Source: Deltaproteobacteria bacterium (GTDB taxonomy: Bacteria; Bdellovibrionota_C; UBA2361; SZUA-149; JADZAE01). Taken from it: a stretch of 64,000 nucleotides of DNA. The stretch lies in assembly GCA_020852715.1 (NCBI GenBank), contig JADZAE010000084.1, forward strand, positions 34,320 through 98,319, in the 5' to 3' direction. Position numbers and translations under genes: made by a program. Shown in pieces: positions 26,816 to 35,577 of this stretch (position 1 is its first letter; every line of letters begins with the position of its first letter). The notes below the pieces were generated by a model, which saw nothing but the letters and a program-made list of their open reading frames with translations, was not told the origin of the DNA and ran no database searches.

Positions 26816-27235
26816 ATGGAATTTGATGACGGTGAAGTATTACCGGGCCTAAATGAAAAATGGACGTTTTTTGGCGCCACTGCGTTTGAGTGGGCTATTG
26901 GCCTCGTTTCATTTATGATGCCTAGTATTTTCGCTCCCAACGGCAAAATCGGTGTGATGATACCCTTCATGTTAATTGCTTGGGTCTTAACTACATATAG
27001 TTTTGCCAGTTTAAGGCAGCTCTATCCGGATGAGGAAAGGGGTGTTTCTAATTCATTTATGACAGCCTGCGGATTTGAACCGGTGAACATCCCCAGTCCA
27101 GCAAAATTGCAACCATATTGGAGTGCCGCTCCGATTAAAGAGCTGGATAAGGAAAGTCGTTTCGTAGCGGTAGATTTAGATAAGATGTTTCCTAGTTTTG
27201 AAGATCAGTTACGAGAAGAAGAACAGGAAGGATAG
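26816..27235 (+). CDS. TraL/VirB3-like two-helix inner-membrane protein
   Basis: 139 residues. After a short polar N-terminus come two adjacent transmembrane helices (about residues 24-40 and 47-66, FFGATAFEWAIGLVSFMMPSIF-like text and a second MIPFMLIAWVLTTYSFA), then a soluble tail starting LRQLYPDEERG. This is the topology of VirB3/TraL proteins, which sit with the VirB4 ATPase at the inner membrane. The gene lies directly before the two TraE-like genes, which is the traL-traE order of F-type operons. Motif-level similarity is weak, so the call rests on topology and order. Confidence 0.55.
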   Translation: MEFDDGEVLPGLNEKWTFFGATAFEWAIGLVSFMMPSIFAPNGKIGVMIPFMLIAWVLTTYSFASLRQLYPDEERGVSNSFMTACGFEPVNIPSPAKLQPYWSAAPIKELDKESRFVAVDLDKMFPSFEDQLREEEQEG

Positions 27236-27242
27236 TTTATTT

Positions 27243-27959
27243 ATGGCAGAGGATAAAGCAATAGATAAATTAAAAGTTGACTTGAACACCATCAGTCAAG
27301 TTGATGGTCGAGCCGGCGCGGATACTATCCGACTATGGGAGGGCTATCGTGAACAAGCCTTCATGTGGAGAGCTATCTCTATAATTCAAATGCCGGCGAC
27401 ATTATTTGCTTTATTGGGGATGTTAATAATGTATCTGACGGCGGATATTACTATTGAACCTCCGGAACATCCGCAGCCGGGAATTTACTCAGTTAAATAT
27501 TTACCGGATAGCGAGTTCTTACGTGCGGCTACAGAACTGGTAAATTTAATAGCTTCCTATCAACCACGTACAGCTGAAATTCAGTTTAAAAAAGCCAGAG
27601 AGATGCTTTGGGAACCGGCGTTGACAGAATTTGAAGATAGAATGATTGGCGACGAGTTGCAAAAGCTTATCATGAGCAATCGCTCGCAGGTCTTCTTAGT
27701 AAATAATCGCTTAGTAAGAATTCAACGTTTTCCGCAAAAGGATGTAGTAGTTGTCCGACTACCGGGAACTTTACAAAAGTTAATATCCAATTCTCAAGCA
27801 TTAGAAACTGAGGAGTATTGCTACTATATTAAGATGACGACAATTCCACGAAGTGTTTACAATGAAAGTGGCATCGTAGTTATTGATATCAGAGTTAAAA
27901 AACAATCCAGCAAAGAAATAGACGAGCTGGATCAGCAAGAACAAAAAATGCTAGGGTAG
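27243..27959 (+). CDS. TraE/VirB8-like inner-membrane assembly protein, copy 1
   Basis: About 238 residues from the ATG at 27243, which has AGGAAGG upstream; a start 15 codons earlier overlaps the previous gene. It has a cytoplasmic N-terminus, one transmembrane helix (about residues 45-67), then a periplasmic domain of the VirB8/TraE fold. Features are FLRAATELVNLIASYQPRTAE, SNRSQVFLVNNRLVRI, VVVRLPGTLQKLI and a final strand VVIDIRVK. The protein would bridge the inner membrane platform and the outer core. The next gene is a clear paralogue (YREQAFMWRA in this one, YREQSYMWRA in the next). Confidence 0.75.
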   Translation: MAEDKAIDKLKVDLNTISQVDGRAGADTIRLWEGYREQAFMWRAISIIQMPATLFALLGMLIMYLTADITIEPPEHPQPGIYSVKYLPDSEFLRAATELVNLIASYQPRTAEIQFKKAREMLWEPALTEFEDRMIGDELQKLIMSNRSQVFLVNNRLVRIQRFPQKDVVVVRLPGTLQKLISNSQALETEEYCYYIKMTTIPRSVYNESGIVVIDIRVKKQSSKEIDELDQQEQKMLG

Positions 27960-27964
27960 CTAGG

Positions 27965-28750
27965 ATGGAAGGAGTGATCTCACAAAATATTGGAAAAGAG
28001 GAGCAGCAGAGCGCTTCTCTTATTAACAAAGTGTACCGTGAACAGTCTTATATGTGGCGAGCACTTGCGCTCATCCAATTTCCCACTACGGCGATAGCGA
28101 TTATTATCGCTATCGTAATGTATGTTTCGGCAGATGTAATTGTTGATGTTAAACCAAGACCAGCGCCGGGGTATTTTTTAGTAGAAGAAATCCCAGAACA
28201 AGAATTCATAAAATATTCTATTGAATTTGTTAATCTCATTAGTTCCTTCCAACCATCAGTTGCTGAGCGACAGTTTCGCCATGCGTTAAATTTTTTACAA
28301 GGCGAGTTTTACGGGCAGTTCAATATAAAATACCTTCAAGGATTACCTTCAGAGCAGTCACGGCTTAGTGAAATAATGCAGCTGCAAAGGGCACAAATGT
28401 TTTACATTAATCGGGATTTAGTGGTCGCTCAGATTGAAAATGATCCGGAAGATCCGCGACAAGATAGAGTTATTGTTCGTGTTCCCGGAGAACTCTATAC
28501 TTTTCTTAATGGTGTATATCAGCAGAATCGCATTGATTATGGTGTTTACTATGTAACATTGCAGACGATTCCTAACACGGCATTTAATCAAAATGGGATC
28601 ACAATTATTAATCTGCGCTTAGAAAATTCTGTAAATGGCGTCAGAGGTTCCTCTATCTACGGGGAACTCGAGAAGGCCGATAAACTGTTGCAAGTAAAGG
28701 CTAAGAGAAAAAGAAAACCGACGCCGTTTACTCGGTATGAATGGAAATAA
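27965..28750 (+). CDS. TraE/VirB8-like inner-membrane assembly protein, copy 2
   Basis: 261 residues, paralogue of the preceding gene and only 5 bases after it. It shares YREQSYMWRALALIQFP before a single transmembrane helix (about residues 36-57), then EFIKYSIEFVNLISSFQPSVAERQF, MFYINRDLVVAQIE, VIVRVPGELYTFLNG and a final ITIINLRLE strand. It has an extra basic C-terminal tail (KAKRKRKPTPF). Two VirB8-fold proteins side by side suggest a hetero-oligomeric periplasmic ring, as opposed to the single TraE of F. Confidence 0.75.
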   Translation: MEGVISQNIGKEEQQSASLINKVYREQSYMWRALALIQFPTTAIAIIIAIVMYVSADVIVDVKPRPAPGYFLVEEIPEQEFIKYSIEFVNLISSFQPSVAERQFRHALNFLQGEFYGQFNIKYLQGLPSEQSRLSEIMQLQRAQMFYINRDLVVAQIENDPEDPRQDRVIVRVPGELYTFLNGVYQQNRIDYGVYYVTLQTIPNTAFNQNGITIINLRLENSVNGVRGSSIYGELEKADKLLQVKAKRKRKPTPFTRYEWK

Positions 28751-28779
28751 ATTTTGGCAATTGGATTAAGAGAGGAAGT

Positions 28780-29583
28780 ATGAAGATAAATGAGATTAGG
28801 TTAGGAAGAGCAAAATTAGGCGCATTTTGTTTTATCTACTTTTTAGTGAGTATGTTATTGTGTTGTCCAAATGAAACATGGGCACGAGAAATGCGCTATG
28901 ATGGTAAAGAAGAGGTCGTCTATGTAAATCCCGGAGAAGCGACACAGATTACATTTCCTTCAAAAATATCGAGTGGCTTTAAAAATAAAGGATCAAAGAT
29001 AACTCTAGATAAACAAGATAACTACTTAATCATCTATGCTGATCCGACCTTAGGATTAGAGGGCGAAGTCATCGTTGTGCAAATTGATGACAAGCGAACG
29101 TATTCCATACGTATTATGCCAGCTTCGCAGGAAGCACCAAGAGATGACATAATTGTAATTAATGACACACGTCCTCCGGTTGAAGATACAGAACAAGAGC
29201 AGATTCAAATGAGTAAACCTTCAGCGGTTACTGAGTTAATGAAGGCACTGATATTGATTGCTGAATTTGGCCGGCAAAAAGGAATCCCCGGTTATCGAAG
29301 GTCGAATCAATATTCAGGCGAAACCATTTTGCATGATGGAACGATGAAGGTGACCATTGATGAGATATTTATGGGCAGCAACTTATGGGGTTATGTTTTG
29401 ACTGCGGAAAATATGCTTGATACCACGCAGAAAATTAACCCGGCAACTTTTCGCCTAGATGGAACACGTGCTGTTATTGCGCAGCGTTGGGAATTAGCGC
29501 CACAGCCACAGACACCGGAACAGGACCTGGCTAAGGCGCATATTGCTAAGATTTATGTTGTTACAAAGTCAAAAAGGCGTTGA
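28780..29583 (+). CDS. TraK/VirB9-like outer-core protein
   Basis: About 267 residues from the ATG at 28780 (AGAGGA just upstream), which gives a clean signal peptide ending near NETWA; an ATG at 28741 overlapping the previous gene is the alternative. The N-terminal domain reads YVNPGEATQITFPSKI and NYLIIYADPTLGLEGEVIVV, typical of the beta-rich TraK/VirB9/DotH group. The C-terminal domain has VTIDEIFMGSNLWGYVLTAEN and ends with strands that would contact TraV and TraB. Position between TraE- and TraB-like genes matches traK. Confidence 0.72.
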   Translation: MKINEIRLGRAKLGAFCFIYFLVSMLLCCPNETWAREMRYDGKEEVVYVNPGEATQITFPSKISSGFKNKGSKITLDKQDNYLIIYADPTLGLEGEVIVVQIDDKRTYSIRIMPASQEAPRDDIIVINDTRPPVEDTEQEQIQMSKPSAVTELMKALILIAEFGRQKGIPGYRRSNQYSGETILHDGTMKVTIDEIFMGSNLWGYVLTAENMLDTTQKINPATFRLDGTRAVIAQRWELAPQPQTPEQDLAKAHIAKIYVVTKSKRR

Positions 29584-29990
29584 TGATGAAAACTATTAGA
29601 TTAGTATTTTTACTTTTGCTGATGCTGCAATTAAGCTGCCGGGAATCTGTGGAGAGAAGAAGTGAGCAAAGGACTAACAATCAAGTTATTCCTCAAGTTG
29701 TACAGCGCCAAGTGGAGGCAAGTGGCACTTATAATGATTTAATCAATAGTATCGGTAAGAAAGTTGAGGATATGTCTAAAAATGCAGAAGTGCGACAACA
29801 GCTGTTAGAAGAAAGTATAAAAGGCTATCGTGATGATCGAAAACAAATGCAAGCAATTTTTGAAAGTATCACTGACCGCTTAAATGGTATGGATAGAAGT
29901 ATGACAGCTTTGCAGCAGCGTTTAGGGGATTTGCAACAGGAAGTTCAGAATAAGGACAGTTCAAAACCGAATAGAAATAGAGTTGAGTAG
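29580..29990 (+). CDS. Coiled-coil lipoprotein related to the TraB N-terminal region
   Basis: 136 residues with a lipoprotein signal (LLLMLQLSC, lipobox cysteine near residue 20). Residues 50-125 form a predicted coiled coil that is clearly homologous to the stretch at residues 60-135 of the next protein. Compare NDLINSIGKKVEDMSKN with QDLVRSLGKQVNDVSKS, and FESITDRLNGMDRSMTALQQRL with FESVADRLDILDRNLSALEDKL. It overlaps the TraK-like gene by 4 bases and ends 3 bases before the TraB gene. It probably contacts the periplasmic neck of the complex from the outer membrane side. Confidence 0.7.
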   Translation: MMMKTIRLVFLLLLMLQLSCRESVERRSEQRTNNQVIPQVVQRQVEASGTYNDLINSIGKKVEDMSKNAEVRQQLLEESIKGYRDDRKQMQAIFESITDRLNGMDRSMTALQQRLGDLQQEVQNKDSSKPNRNRVE

Positions 29991-29993
29991 TAT

Positions 29994-31172
29994 ATGAGCT
30001 TAAAAGAACAAATTTCAAGTATTAAGCTGATCATTCAGAATGATCGCCGCGTTCTGGCAATTGTTATTTTCCTAGGTGTGGCTGTTATGCTTTGGATGTT
30101 TTCTTCCTCTCCTAAGCGAAGCCGACCTACTAGTACTCAAACCTATGTTGCTACCGAACAAAAAACTTTAGGAGGAGACCAGGCATTTCAGGATTTAGTA
30201 AGATCTTTAGGAAAGCAAGTTAATGATGTTTCTAAATCAACCGAAGATCAGAAAACCAGCTTAGAGCGCACAATTAAAGATTATCAATCTGACCGGGCTC
30301 AATTTAAAGGAATTTTTGAGAGTGTTGCTGATCGATTAGATATTTTGGATAGAAATTTATCGGCGTTAGAGGATAAATTATCTGATTTACAAAATCAAGG
30401 GGCAGGGGCCGGATCAGGTGACAACGGCACATTAACTATTACCCCAGGCGTAGAAAGAATCGTCAACGAGGAACCGCCAACTCCGCCGCCGCCACCGCCG
30501 CCACCCAAACCACTAAGGATATTATTTATTGCGCCCGGAGATTCGGTTCCCGTTAAGCTACTGACCGGAGTAAATGCTCCGGTGGATGGCACGCCTTATC
30601 CAACTTTGTTTCAATTAAAAGGGCCGATTGCCGGACCCGATGGTTCTACTCTTGACCTTGGCGAGGCGCGATTAGTTGCTGCGGCTACCGGTTCAGAGAC
30701 TGATTCTCGAGCACTATTTCGGCTAACCGATTTAGCGATGCGTCACAAAGACGGACGGCGCTCAGTGGTAAAGGTTGATGGTTGGGTGATTGGTGAGGAC
30801 GGAATTCGTGGTATGAGCGGCAGGTTAATCGATAAACTGGGACGACTGATTTTAGCGACTATGGGCTCGGCTTTTGCCACTACTTTATCTGAGCAGTATT
30901 TAGATAAAGCAGACGACAACGCTCAGGTTGTTGTTCAGAATTCGCAGGATGTTACGCTTGATTCCTCGGATCTTGATCTAGCCCAGGCTAGTGCTTACAG
31001 TGAAGCTGCTCAGCGGATTACTGATATTTTGATTAAACGCTATACCAAGCTGGTCCCCGTAGTGGAAGTTTTATCAGGTAGAGATGTAGTCGCTGTATTT
31101 GCAGCACCGGCAGAGGTTGAAGTAATCGATGAAGAAGCTGACGAAGGTATTTATAATACGGCGTTAGATTAA
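29994..31172 (+). CDS. traB: TraB/VirB10-family trans-envelope channel protein
   Basis: 392 residues. Order: cytoplasmic N-terminus, one transmembrane helix (about residues 19-37), a coiled coil (about 60-135), a proline-rich spacer with eight consecutive prolines near residue 165, and the VirB10/TraB outer-core domain (about 175-345). The domain text is characteristic of TraB: FIAPGDSVPVKLLTGVNAPV, PTLFQLKGPIAGPDG, LVAAATGSETDSRALFRL, KVDGWVIGEDGIRGMSGRLID. It spans both membranes in known systems. Its neighbours TraV-like and TraC-like follow in F order. Confidence 0.85.
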   Translation: MSLKEQISSIKLIIQNDRRVLAIVIFLGVAVMLWMFSSSPKRSRPTSTQTYVATEQKTLGGDQAFQDLVRSLGKQVNDVSKSTEDQKTSLERTIKDYQSDRAQFKGIFESVADRLDILDRNLSALEDKLSDLQNQGAGAGSGDNGTLTITPGVERIVNEEPPTPPPPPPPPKPLRILFIAPGDSVPVKLLTGVNAPVDGTPYPTLFQLKGPIAGPDGSTLDLGEARLVAAATGSETDSRALFRLTDLAMRHKDGRRSVVKVDGWVIGEDGIRGMSGRLIDKLGRLILATMGSAFATTLSEQYLDKADDNAQVVVQNSQDVTLDSSDLDLAQASAYSEAAQRITDILIKRYTKLVPVVEVLSGRDVVAVFAAPAEVEVIDEEADEGIYNTALD

Positions 31173-31191
31173 ATTTGTGAGGTAAAGACAA

Positions 31192-31644
31192 ATGAAGAAG
31201 GGCTATATACTTTTGTTGTTGGTATCTTTGTTGGTATTTAGCGGCTGCTCAAGTTCGTTTTTTGAGTCGTTAGATCCATTTAACGATAGCGACGATGGTA
31301 ATGAATTGGGCCAACGCTCTACAGACGCGATTATGGGAGCTGGTTCAGATAATGATCAAGCCAAGAAAGCACGCCATGCACTAGAGGTTATGAGTTCATA
31401 CCGCAGTGCTCAAGCACCGCAACCGTATTATCCGGTGATGCAACCGGCAGAAGTGCGATTAATGTGGGTTCCTGACCACTTGAATCGGTCAGGAGATCTT
31501 GTTCCGGCACATTACTATTATTTGAAAGTATTACCGGATCGTTGGGCAGTGGAAGACGCTTTTGAATTAGAAAAACAGGTTTCCGGTGGAACATCGGAAG
31601 AATCTAGTGCTACTCCTTGGGTTTATGGTTCGCAGAACAAGTAG
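31192..31644 (+). CDS. traV: TraV/VirB7-like core-complex lipoprotein
   Basis: 150 residues with a lipoprotein signal peptide (LLVSLLVFSGC, cysteine near residue 19). The C-terminal half has PAEVRLMWVPDHLNRSGDLVP followed by HYYYLKVLPDRWAVEDAF, which matches the TraV pattern (P-x-x-V-R-x-W-x-x-P, G-D-L, then Y-x-x-x-x-x-x-x-W). TraV anchors the TraK-TraB ring in the outer membrane. It lies between the TraB-like gene and another lipoprotein, in F-operon order. This gene is the clearest pointer to an F-type rather than a Dot/Icm machine. Confidence 0.75.
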   Translation: MKKGYILLLLVSLLVFSGCSSSFFESLDPFNDSDDGNELGQRSTDAIMGAGSDNDQAKKARHALEVMSSYRSAQAPQPYYPVMQPAEVRLMWVPDHLNRSGDLVPAHYYYLKVLPDRWAVEDAFELEKQVSGGTSEESSATPWVYGSQNK

Positions 31645-31660
31645 GAAAGAAATACAAGTA

Positions 31661-32110
31661 ATGAAAACTATATTATCATTCACCTTAGTAGTTTTGCTGA
31701 TCAGCTGTGCCGAACAAAAGGCTAAGGACGTATTTGTTCAGGAAACATATTATCCTGTAATCCGCCAGTTACCGTTAGAGCCAGTTTACAGTCGGGTAAC
31801 TTGGAGTCATTTACCAAAGCCCATTGGCCCTAGAGTAGCAAGCAATGCCCCTTACTTAAAGAAAGTAATTTTATTTGAGATGCCCAATTCCACACTGCAG
31901 GAGAGCATTGTCGCTTTAGCTCATAGTATGGGATATGAAGCGCTTTATGCTAATAGTTTGGCAAAAAGAAAGATTTCGCTGCTAGCGGAAGGAACGCATG
32001 AGGAGATTTTAGATAAGATTTGTGAGCAGTCTAAAACAACGGCAGAGATTGATCACAAAGAGAGAATAATTAGAGTTTTTGATGATAATTTATCACCGAC
32101 GCTACCGTAG
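31661..32110 (+). CDS. DotD-like lipoprotein with secretin N0-type domain
   Basis: 149 residues from the ATG at 31661; a longer frame starts inside traV but would lose the signal. The lipoprotein signal is FTLVVLLISC (cysteine near residue 16). The C-terminal half reads like an N0/STN domain: FEMPNSTLQESIVALAHSMGY, then SLLAEGTHEEILDKICEQS and a final RIIRVFDD strand. DotD of the Dot/Icm system is such a lipoprotein and lies at the periphery of the outer-membrane cap. The combination with TraV and TraB is unusual. It lies 69 bases before traC. Confidence 0.6.
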   Translation: MKTILSFTLVVLLISCAEQKAKDVFVQETYYPVIRQLPLEPVYSRVTWSHLPKPIGPRVASNAPYLKKVILFEMPNSTLQESIVALAHSMGYEALYANSLAKRKISLLAEGTHEEILDKICEQSKTTAEIDHKERIIRVFDDNLSPTLP

Positions 32111-32179
32111 CGGTGATAAGGTTTTAGCAGTACTTGTGTTTTTAAATTAATTATTGGAACAAGTCTGTAAGGATATTTT

Positions 32180-34912
32180 ATGAGTCTTTCAAGGTTTACA
32201 AGGCAGCGTCTTTATCAGGATGAAAAGCTATTTAACGGCTTGCTTCCCTACGTAAAGTGGGATTACCAAAATCAAGTTTTCTTACATTCCGATGCTTCTC
32301 TTTGGTCAATATGGCAATTAAATCCTTTACTCTTAACAGGAGCATCTGATGCCGGAGCCTACCATACTTGTTTTAATGTGCAGTCGTTGATTGATTCCAT
32401 GGATCATCAAATTAGCGTGCAATTTAATTGGATTACATCTTTTGATGTCAATGATGTTTTAAATGAATGTATTCATAATTACCCACTTGAGGCGGTATCT
32501 GGCTGGATGGCTCGGCGCTGGGTTCGTATGTTCAAGAATGCTTCACGTAGTGCTAATTATGGTGCTCGGGTAAAAAAGCTAAGACTGCTTGTCTGTTTTC
32601 GTTATGACCCACAATGGAAGGGCCAGTCGTTAATTGAAAAGATCAAGCGCTACTGTAATGTCCTACTTAACTCCGATACAGATAAAGTAAGCATCGAAGA
32701 CCGGATGCAGGAATATAAAAAATTTGTTGATACTTTTCGTGGGGAAGTTGACGGTAAGGTGGCGCGTTTTGCTGACCTGGGATTATATCCGACACAGATT
32801 GATGGCCAAGGGCTAATCAATATTTTATACCCATTGCTTAATCGCCAAAACACCAAGGGTGGAAAATTTAAACGGGGTAGATATAATAGTGTCCCTGTTC
32901 CTCTCTATGATCCCGATGACATCTTATCCAATCAAATCTCCGATACCCCGGCTTACCACAGCGAGGACGGTTATATTTCTAAAGGCGGTAGAGTTTTTCA
33001 TGCAATCAGTATGGTAAAACCGCCGAAACGTTGTTTACCATTGATTACAGTGCCCCTGCAAAGCACGCCCTATGAATCAATTTTGAGTGTTACTTACTCT
33101 AAGGATCCGCAGCGTAAGCAGATGCAAGTTTTAGATCGCCGTGATGCTTTATTAGGTTTACGTGAACGTGGTCCGATGGGTCGTTCTAACCAAAAAATTC
33201 GCCATCAGATATCTGTAATCCGAGCTGCGCGTGATGAGCTATATAACAACAAGTCTCAGATTGTCAGAGTGGGTGTGCATCATGTGCAGATTACCCAAAA
33301 TATTGATGAAGCAAGACGTGCGGCTAGTGAAATGTTGGCTATGTTTCCGGCAATGAATGATGCCCGAGGCATGTCGCATATGATTAGTGATTTAGGAGTA
33401 TTACTAAACGCTCTTCCCGGAGCATATGATCCGGCAACGGATGGCCCGGGGTGGACGACAGTAATGCAATCTTCGCGAGCTGCGAGATTATTCCCGTTAT
33501 GGGGGAATTGGAAGGGGAGCCGCAATAGTTTATTTGTTCTACCCAATCTTTGGAATCGTGAGCTTGTGGGGTTTGATCTATATGACTCGAATACAGCGCC
33601 TAACGTTATTGTCACGGGGGTATCGGGTGCCGGTAAAAGCTATTTACTCAATTTCTTGTTGATTACTTTGAATCGTGGCCATTACTCTCAGCGTCCGGAT
33701 GGAACGAGACAGGTGAAGTATCCGATAACCTTTGTTTTTGATAAAGGTATGCCCAATCAACCCTGCGGATTTGAGAGAGTTGCTAAACTTTTTGGTGGCC
33801 GCATTTATCAGGCTACACCGTCACGGGCGCCAGCCATGAATTTCCTCGCCCGTGTGGGAGAGATGGATCCCGATAGAACCAATGAAGACTTTAAAGATCT
33901 ACTTGATATCTGCGTTGATGTAATCGTCGATATGGCGACCGAAAAAGATAGTCGTTTAGGTCGACTTGAACGTAACGAAATTGTGGAGTCAGTATTAGAA
34001 GCTCATTACAGATATCGCCACGGACCAAAGGATAGGGAATTCTTGCTACGCGATATTTTACGTGTGTTGAAAGAGCCGCCACGACCAAACGAGACAGAAG
34101 ACAATTTCAGAATGCGTCAGCAATTAGCCATTTTAATGCGAGAATATTACGGTGATGGTACTTATGCGCGATTTTTTGATCGTCCGGGAGCGTTGGAATT
34201 GAAAGAACGCTTCATTGTGTTCGATTTAAAAGGGCTAAGTCGTAATCCCGAATTGCAAAGAGTGTTCTTAAAAGTTGCGATGCTTTGGGCTGACGAAGTG
34301 ATGAATGACCCGTCTGAATTAGATACACGAAAGATCTTAGTATTTGACGAAGCGCATGATTTGGTTGGAAAAACTGCTGCCGGAGTTGTCGAGTCAGCTT
34401 TTCGTCTTTATCGTAAGAGAAAAGGTATAGTAATCGCAGCTTCTCAGAGTGGTGAAGATTTTTATGTGGGAGAAGGTGGTCAAGCGATTATACAAAACAG
34501 TTCTCACAAAATATTTCTCAAGCAAGATCCTTCGCGTTTCCATTTAACAGCACAAGCATTCAGTCTAAATCAACAGCAGGCAAATACGATAATGGCACTT
34601 AATACTGTGAGGGGAGTGGAATCTCAATTCTTCCTGCTTTCTGATATCGGTGAAGCGGCGCTGGTATTACCGCTAGAACCTTCATATTATTGGGTATCAA
34701 CTAATAATGGTGATGATAATCAATTATTTGCCGCCTTGCTGGATGAATGTGACGGAGATTTCTTCCTTGCTTTACAACGGGCTGTGGATTTAGCACCGCG
34801 CGGAGCAGATGAACTTGCTCGCCGAAGAAAGGTTGCTGAGCAAGCCGCCCAGGAGTTAGCTACACGGTCGGGAGGGCGAGCACTAAACTTGTCGGATGGT
34901 ACATCTAGTTAA
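32180..34912 (+). CDS. traC: TraC/VirB4-family secretion ATPase
   Basis: 910-residue ATPase that powers assembly and transport at the inner-membrane base of type IV secretion systems. The N-terminal part starts FNGLLPYVKWDYQNQVFLHS and has the VirB4 layout. Walker A is TGVSGAGKSYLL near residue 480, Walker B KILVFDEAHDL near residue 720, with the motif IAASQSGEDFY soon after and the C-terminal FKLS-like text KIFLKQDPSRF and ALVLPLEPSYYW. The length matches F TraC. It follows the TraV and DotD-like lipoproteins. The family call is firm; which subfamily is best resolved by phylogeny. Confidence 0.9.
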   Translation: MSLSRFTRQRLYQDEKLFNGLLPYVKWDYQNQVFLHSDASLWSIWQLNPLLLTGASDAGAYHTCFNVQSLIDSMDHQISVQFNWITSFDVNDVLNECIHNYPLEAVSGWMARRWVRMFKNASRSANYGARVKKLRLLVCFRYDPQWKGQSLIEKIKRYCNVLLNSDTDKVSIEDRMQEYKKFVDTFRGEVDGKVARFADLGLYPTQIDGQGLINILYPLLNRQNTKGGKFKRGRYNSVPVPLYDPDDILSNQISDTPAYHSEDGYISKGGRVFHAISMVKPPKRCLPLITVPLQSTPYESILSVTYSKDPQRKQMQVLDRRDALLGLRERGPMGRSNQKIRHQISVIRAARDELYNNKSQIVRVGVHHVQITQNIDEARRAASEMLAMFPAMNDARGMSHMISDLGVLLNALPGAYDPATDGPGWTTVMQSSRAARLFPLWGNWKGSRNSLFVLPNLWNRELVGFDLYDSNTAPNVIVTGVSGAGKSYLLNFLLITLNRGHYSQRPDGTRQVKYPITFVFDKGMPNQPCGFERVAKLFGGRIYQATPSRAPAMNFLARVGEMDPDRTNEDFKDLLDICVDVIVDMATEKDSRLGRLERNEIVESVLEAHYRYRHGPKDREFLLRDILRVLKEPPRPNETEDNFRMRQQLAILMREYYGDGTYARFFDRPGALELKERFIVFDLKGLSRNPELQRVFLKVAMLWADEVMNDPSELDTRKILVFDEAHDLVGKTAAGVVESAFRLYRKRKGIVIAASQSGEDFYVGEGGQAIIQNSSHKIFLKQDPSRFHLTAQAFSLNQQQANTIMALNTVRGVESQFFLLSDIGEAALVLPLEPSYYWVSTNNGDDNQLFAALLDECDGDFFLALQRAVDLAPRGADELARRRKVAEQAAQELATRSGGRALNLSDGTSS

Positions 34913-34920
34913 GGAGATTT

Positions 34921-35208
34921 ATGCGGAAAATCACAAGCTTGGCTTTAGTTGTTTTATTGACCAGTTGTTCACTTTCTACAGTTCCCGAAGAACAAATAAT
35001 TGTCAAAGAAAGCCCTGTTCCGGGAACAATAACCGAACCGTGGACCGAAACGATGTATGACTCGGTCAAGGTTCCTGCACAACTTGATCCCACGGGAACT
35101 TATTACCGACCAACTCATCAGACGGTGGTGGAAGTTAGACCAGGCAGAGTTCAGCCGTTACAGTACCCGGAAGAAAATGATAAAGTTGATAACGATTGGC
35201 AGAGATGA
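34921..35208 (+). CDS. Small lipoprotein, paralogue of the next gene (copy 1)
   Basis: 95 residues with a lipoprotein signal (LVVLLTSC, cysteine near residue 16) and an AAGGAG ribosome-binding site. The C-terminal part AQLDPTGTYYRPTHQTVVEVRPGRVQP matches the next protein, which has AGLDSEGKWYNPGHVAIREVRMGKWRP, at aligned positions. The repeat unit looks like a short beta-rich domain with G-x-[YW]-Y-x-P-x-H and V-R-x-G motifs. It is 8 bases from traC and belongs to the secretion operon. The function is unknown; lipoproteins of this kind probably decorate the outer-membrane cap. Confidence 0.7.
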   Translation: MRKITSLALVVLLTSCSLSTVPEEQIIVKESPVPGTITEPWTETMYDSVKVPAQLDPTGTYYRPTHQTVVEVRPGRVQPLQYPEENDKVDNDWQR

Positions 35209-35256
35209 TAGTTAGAGTAATATAATCATAATTAGATTGGCAGACAATTATTGTAG

Positions 35257-35577
35257 ATGAGGCATGTTATGAAGTTAGTGTTTTTAGCTGTTATCTTTAG
35301 TGGCATGTCATTAGCATTGACGTCTTGCTCTCCGAGTAACATTGCTGAGCCAGATACGGCTAGGGTCATTTACGAACCAACACCGCCGGAAGGCGTGGTC
35401 AGGTATTGCTGGGAAGAGCCGATTGTCGATGAGGAGAAAGTTGATGCTGGATTAGATAGTGAAGGCAAATGGTATAATCCGGGTCATGTGGCAATCAGAG
35501 AAGTTCGCATGGGTAAATGGCGGCCATGCCGAGAAATTACCAGTAGAACATACGGGAGATACGGCAATGAACGTTAG
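35257..35577 (+). CDS. Small lipoprotein, paralogue of the previous gene (copy 2)
   Basis: 106 residues with a lipoprotein signal (FSGMSLALTSC). It shares with the previous gene the segment LDSEGKWYNPGHVAIREVRMGKWRP. It differs by two cysteines outside the lipobox (RYCWEE and RPCREI), which could form a disulfide across the shared domain. An ATG 4 codons into the frame is an alternative start. The end overlaps the following membrane-protein gene. Confidence 0.7.
   Translation: MRHVMKLVFLAVIFSGMSLALTSCSPSNIAEPDTARVIYEPTPPEGVVRYCWEEPIVDEEKVDAGLDSEGKWYNPGHVAIREVRMGKWRPCREITSRTYGRYGNER

Noticed and set aside
26816..34912. Reading the locus as a plain Dot/Icm (IVB) system
   Set aside because: The first impression came from the coupling-ATPase pair and the DotD-like protein. 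The order L-E-E-K-B-V-C and the TraV- and TraB-type text fit F-type systems better, and I see no DotA, IcmF/IcmH or IcmQ/R.
35459..35566. Long N-terminal extension of the 111-residue membrane protein
   Set aside because: It runs through the preceding lipoprotein gene in another frame. The internal ATG at 35567 has a ribosome site and gives a sensible protein.
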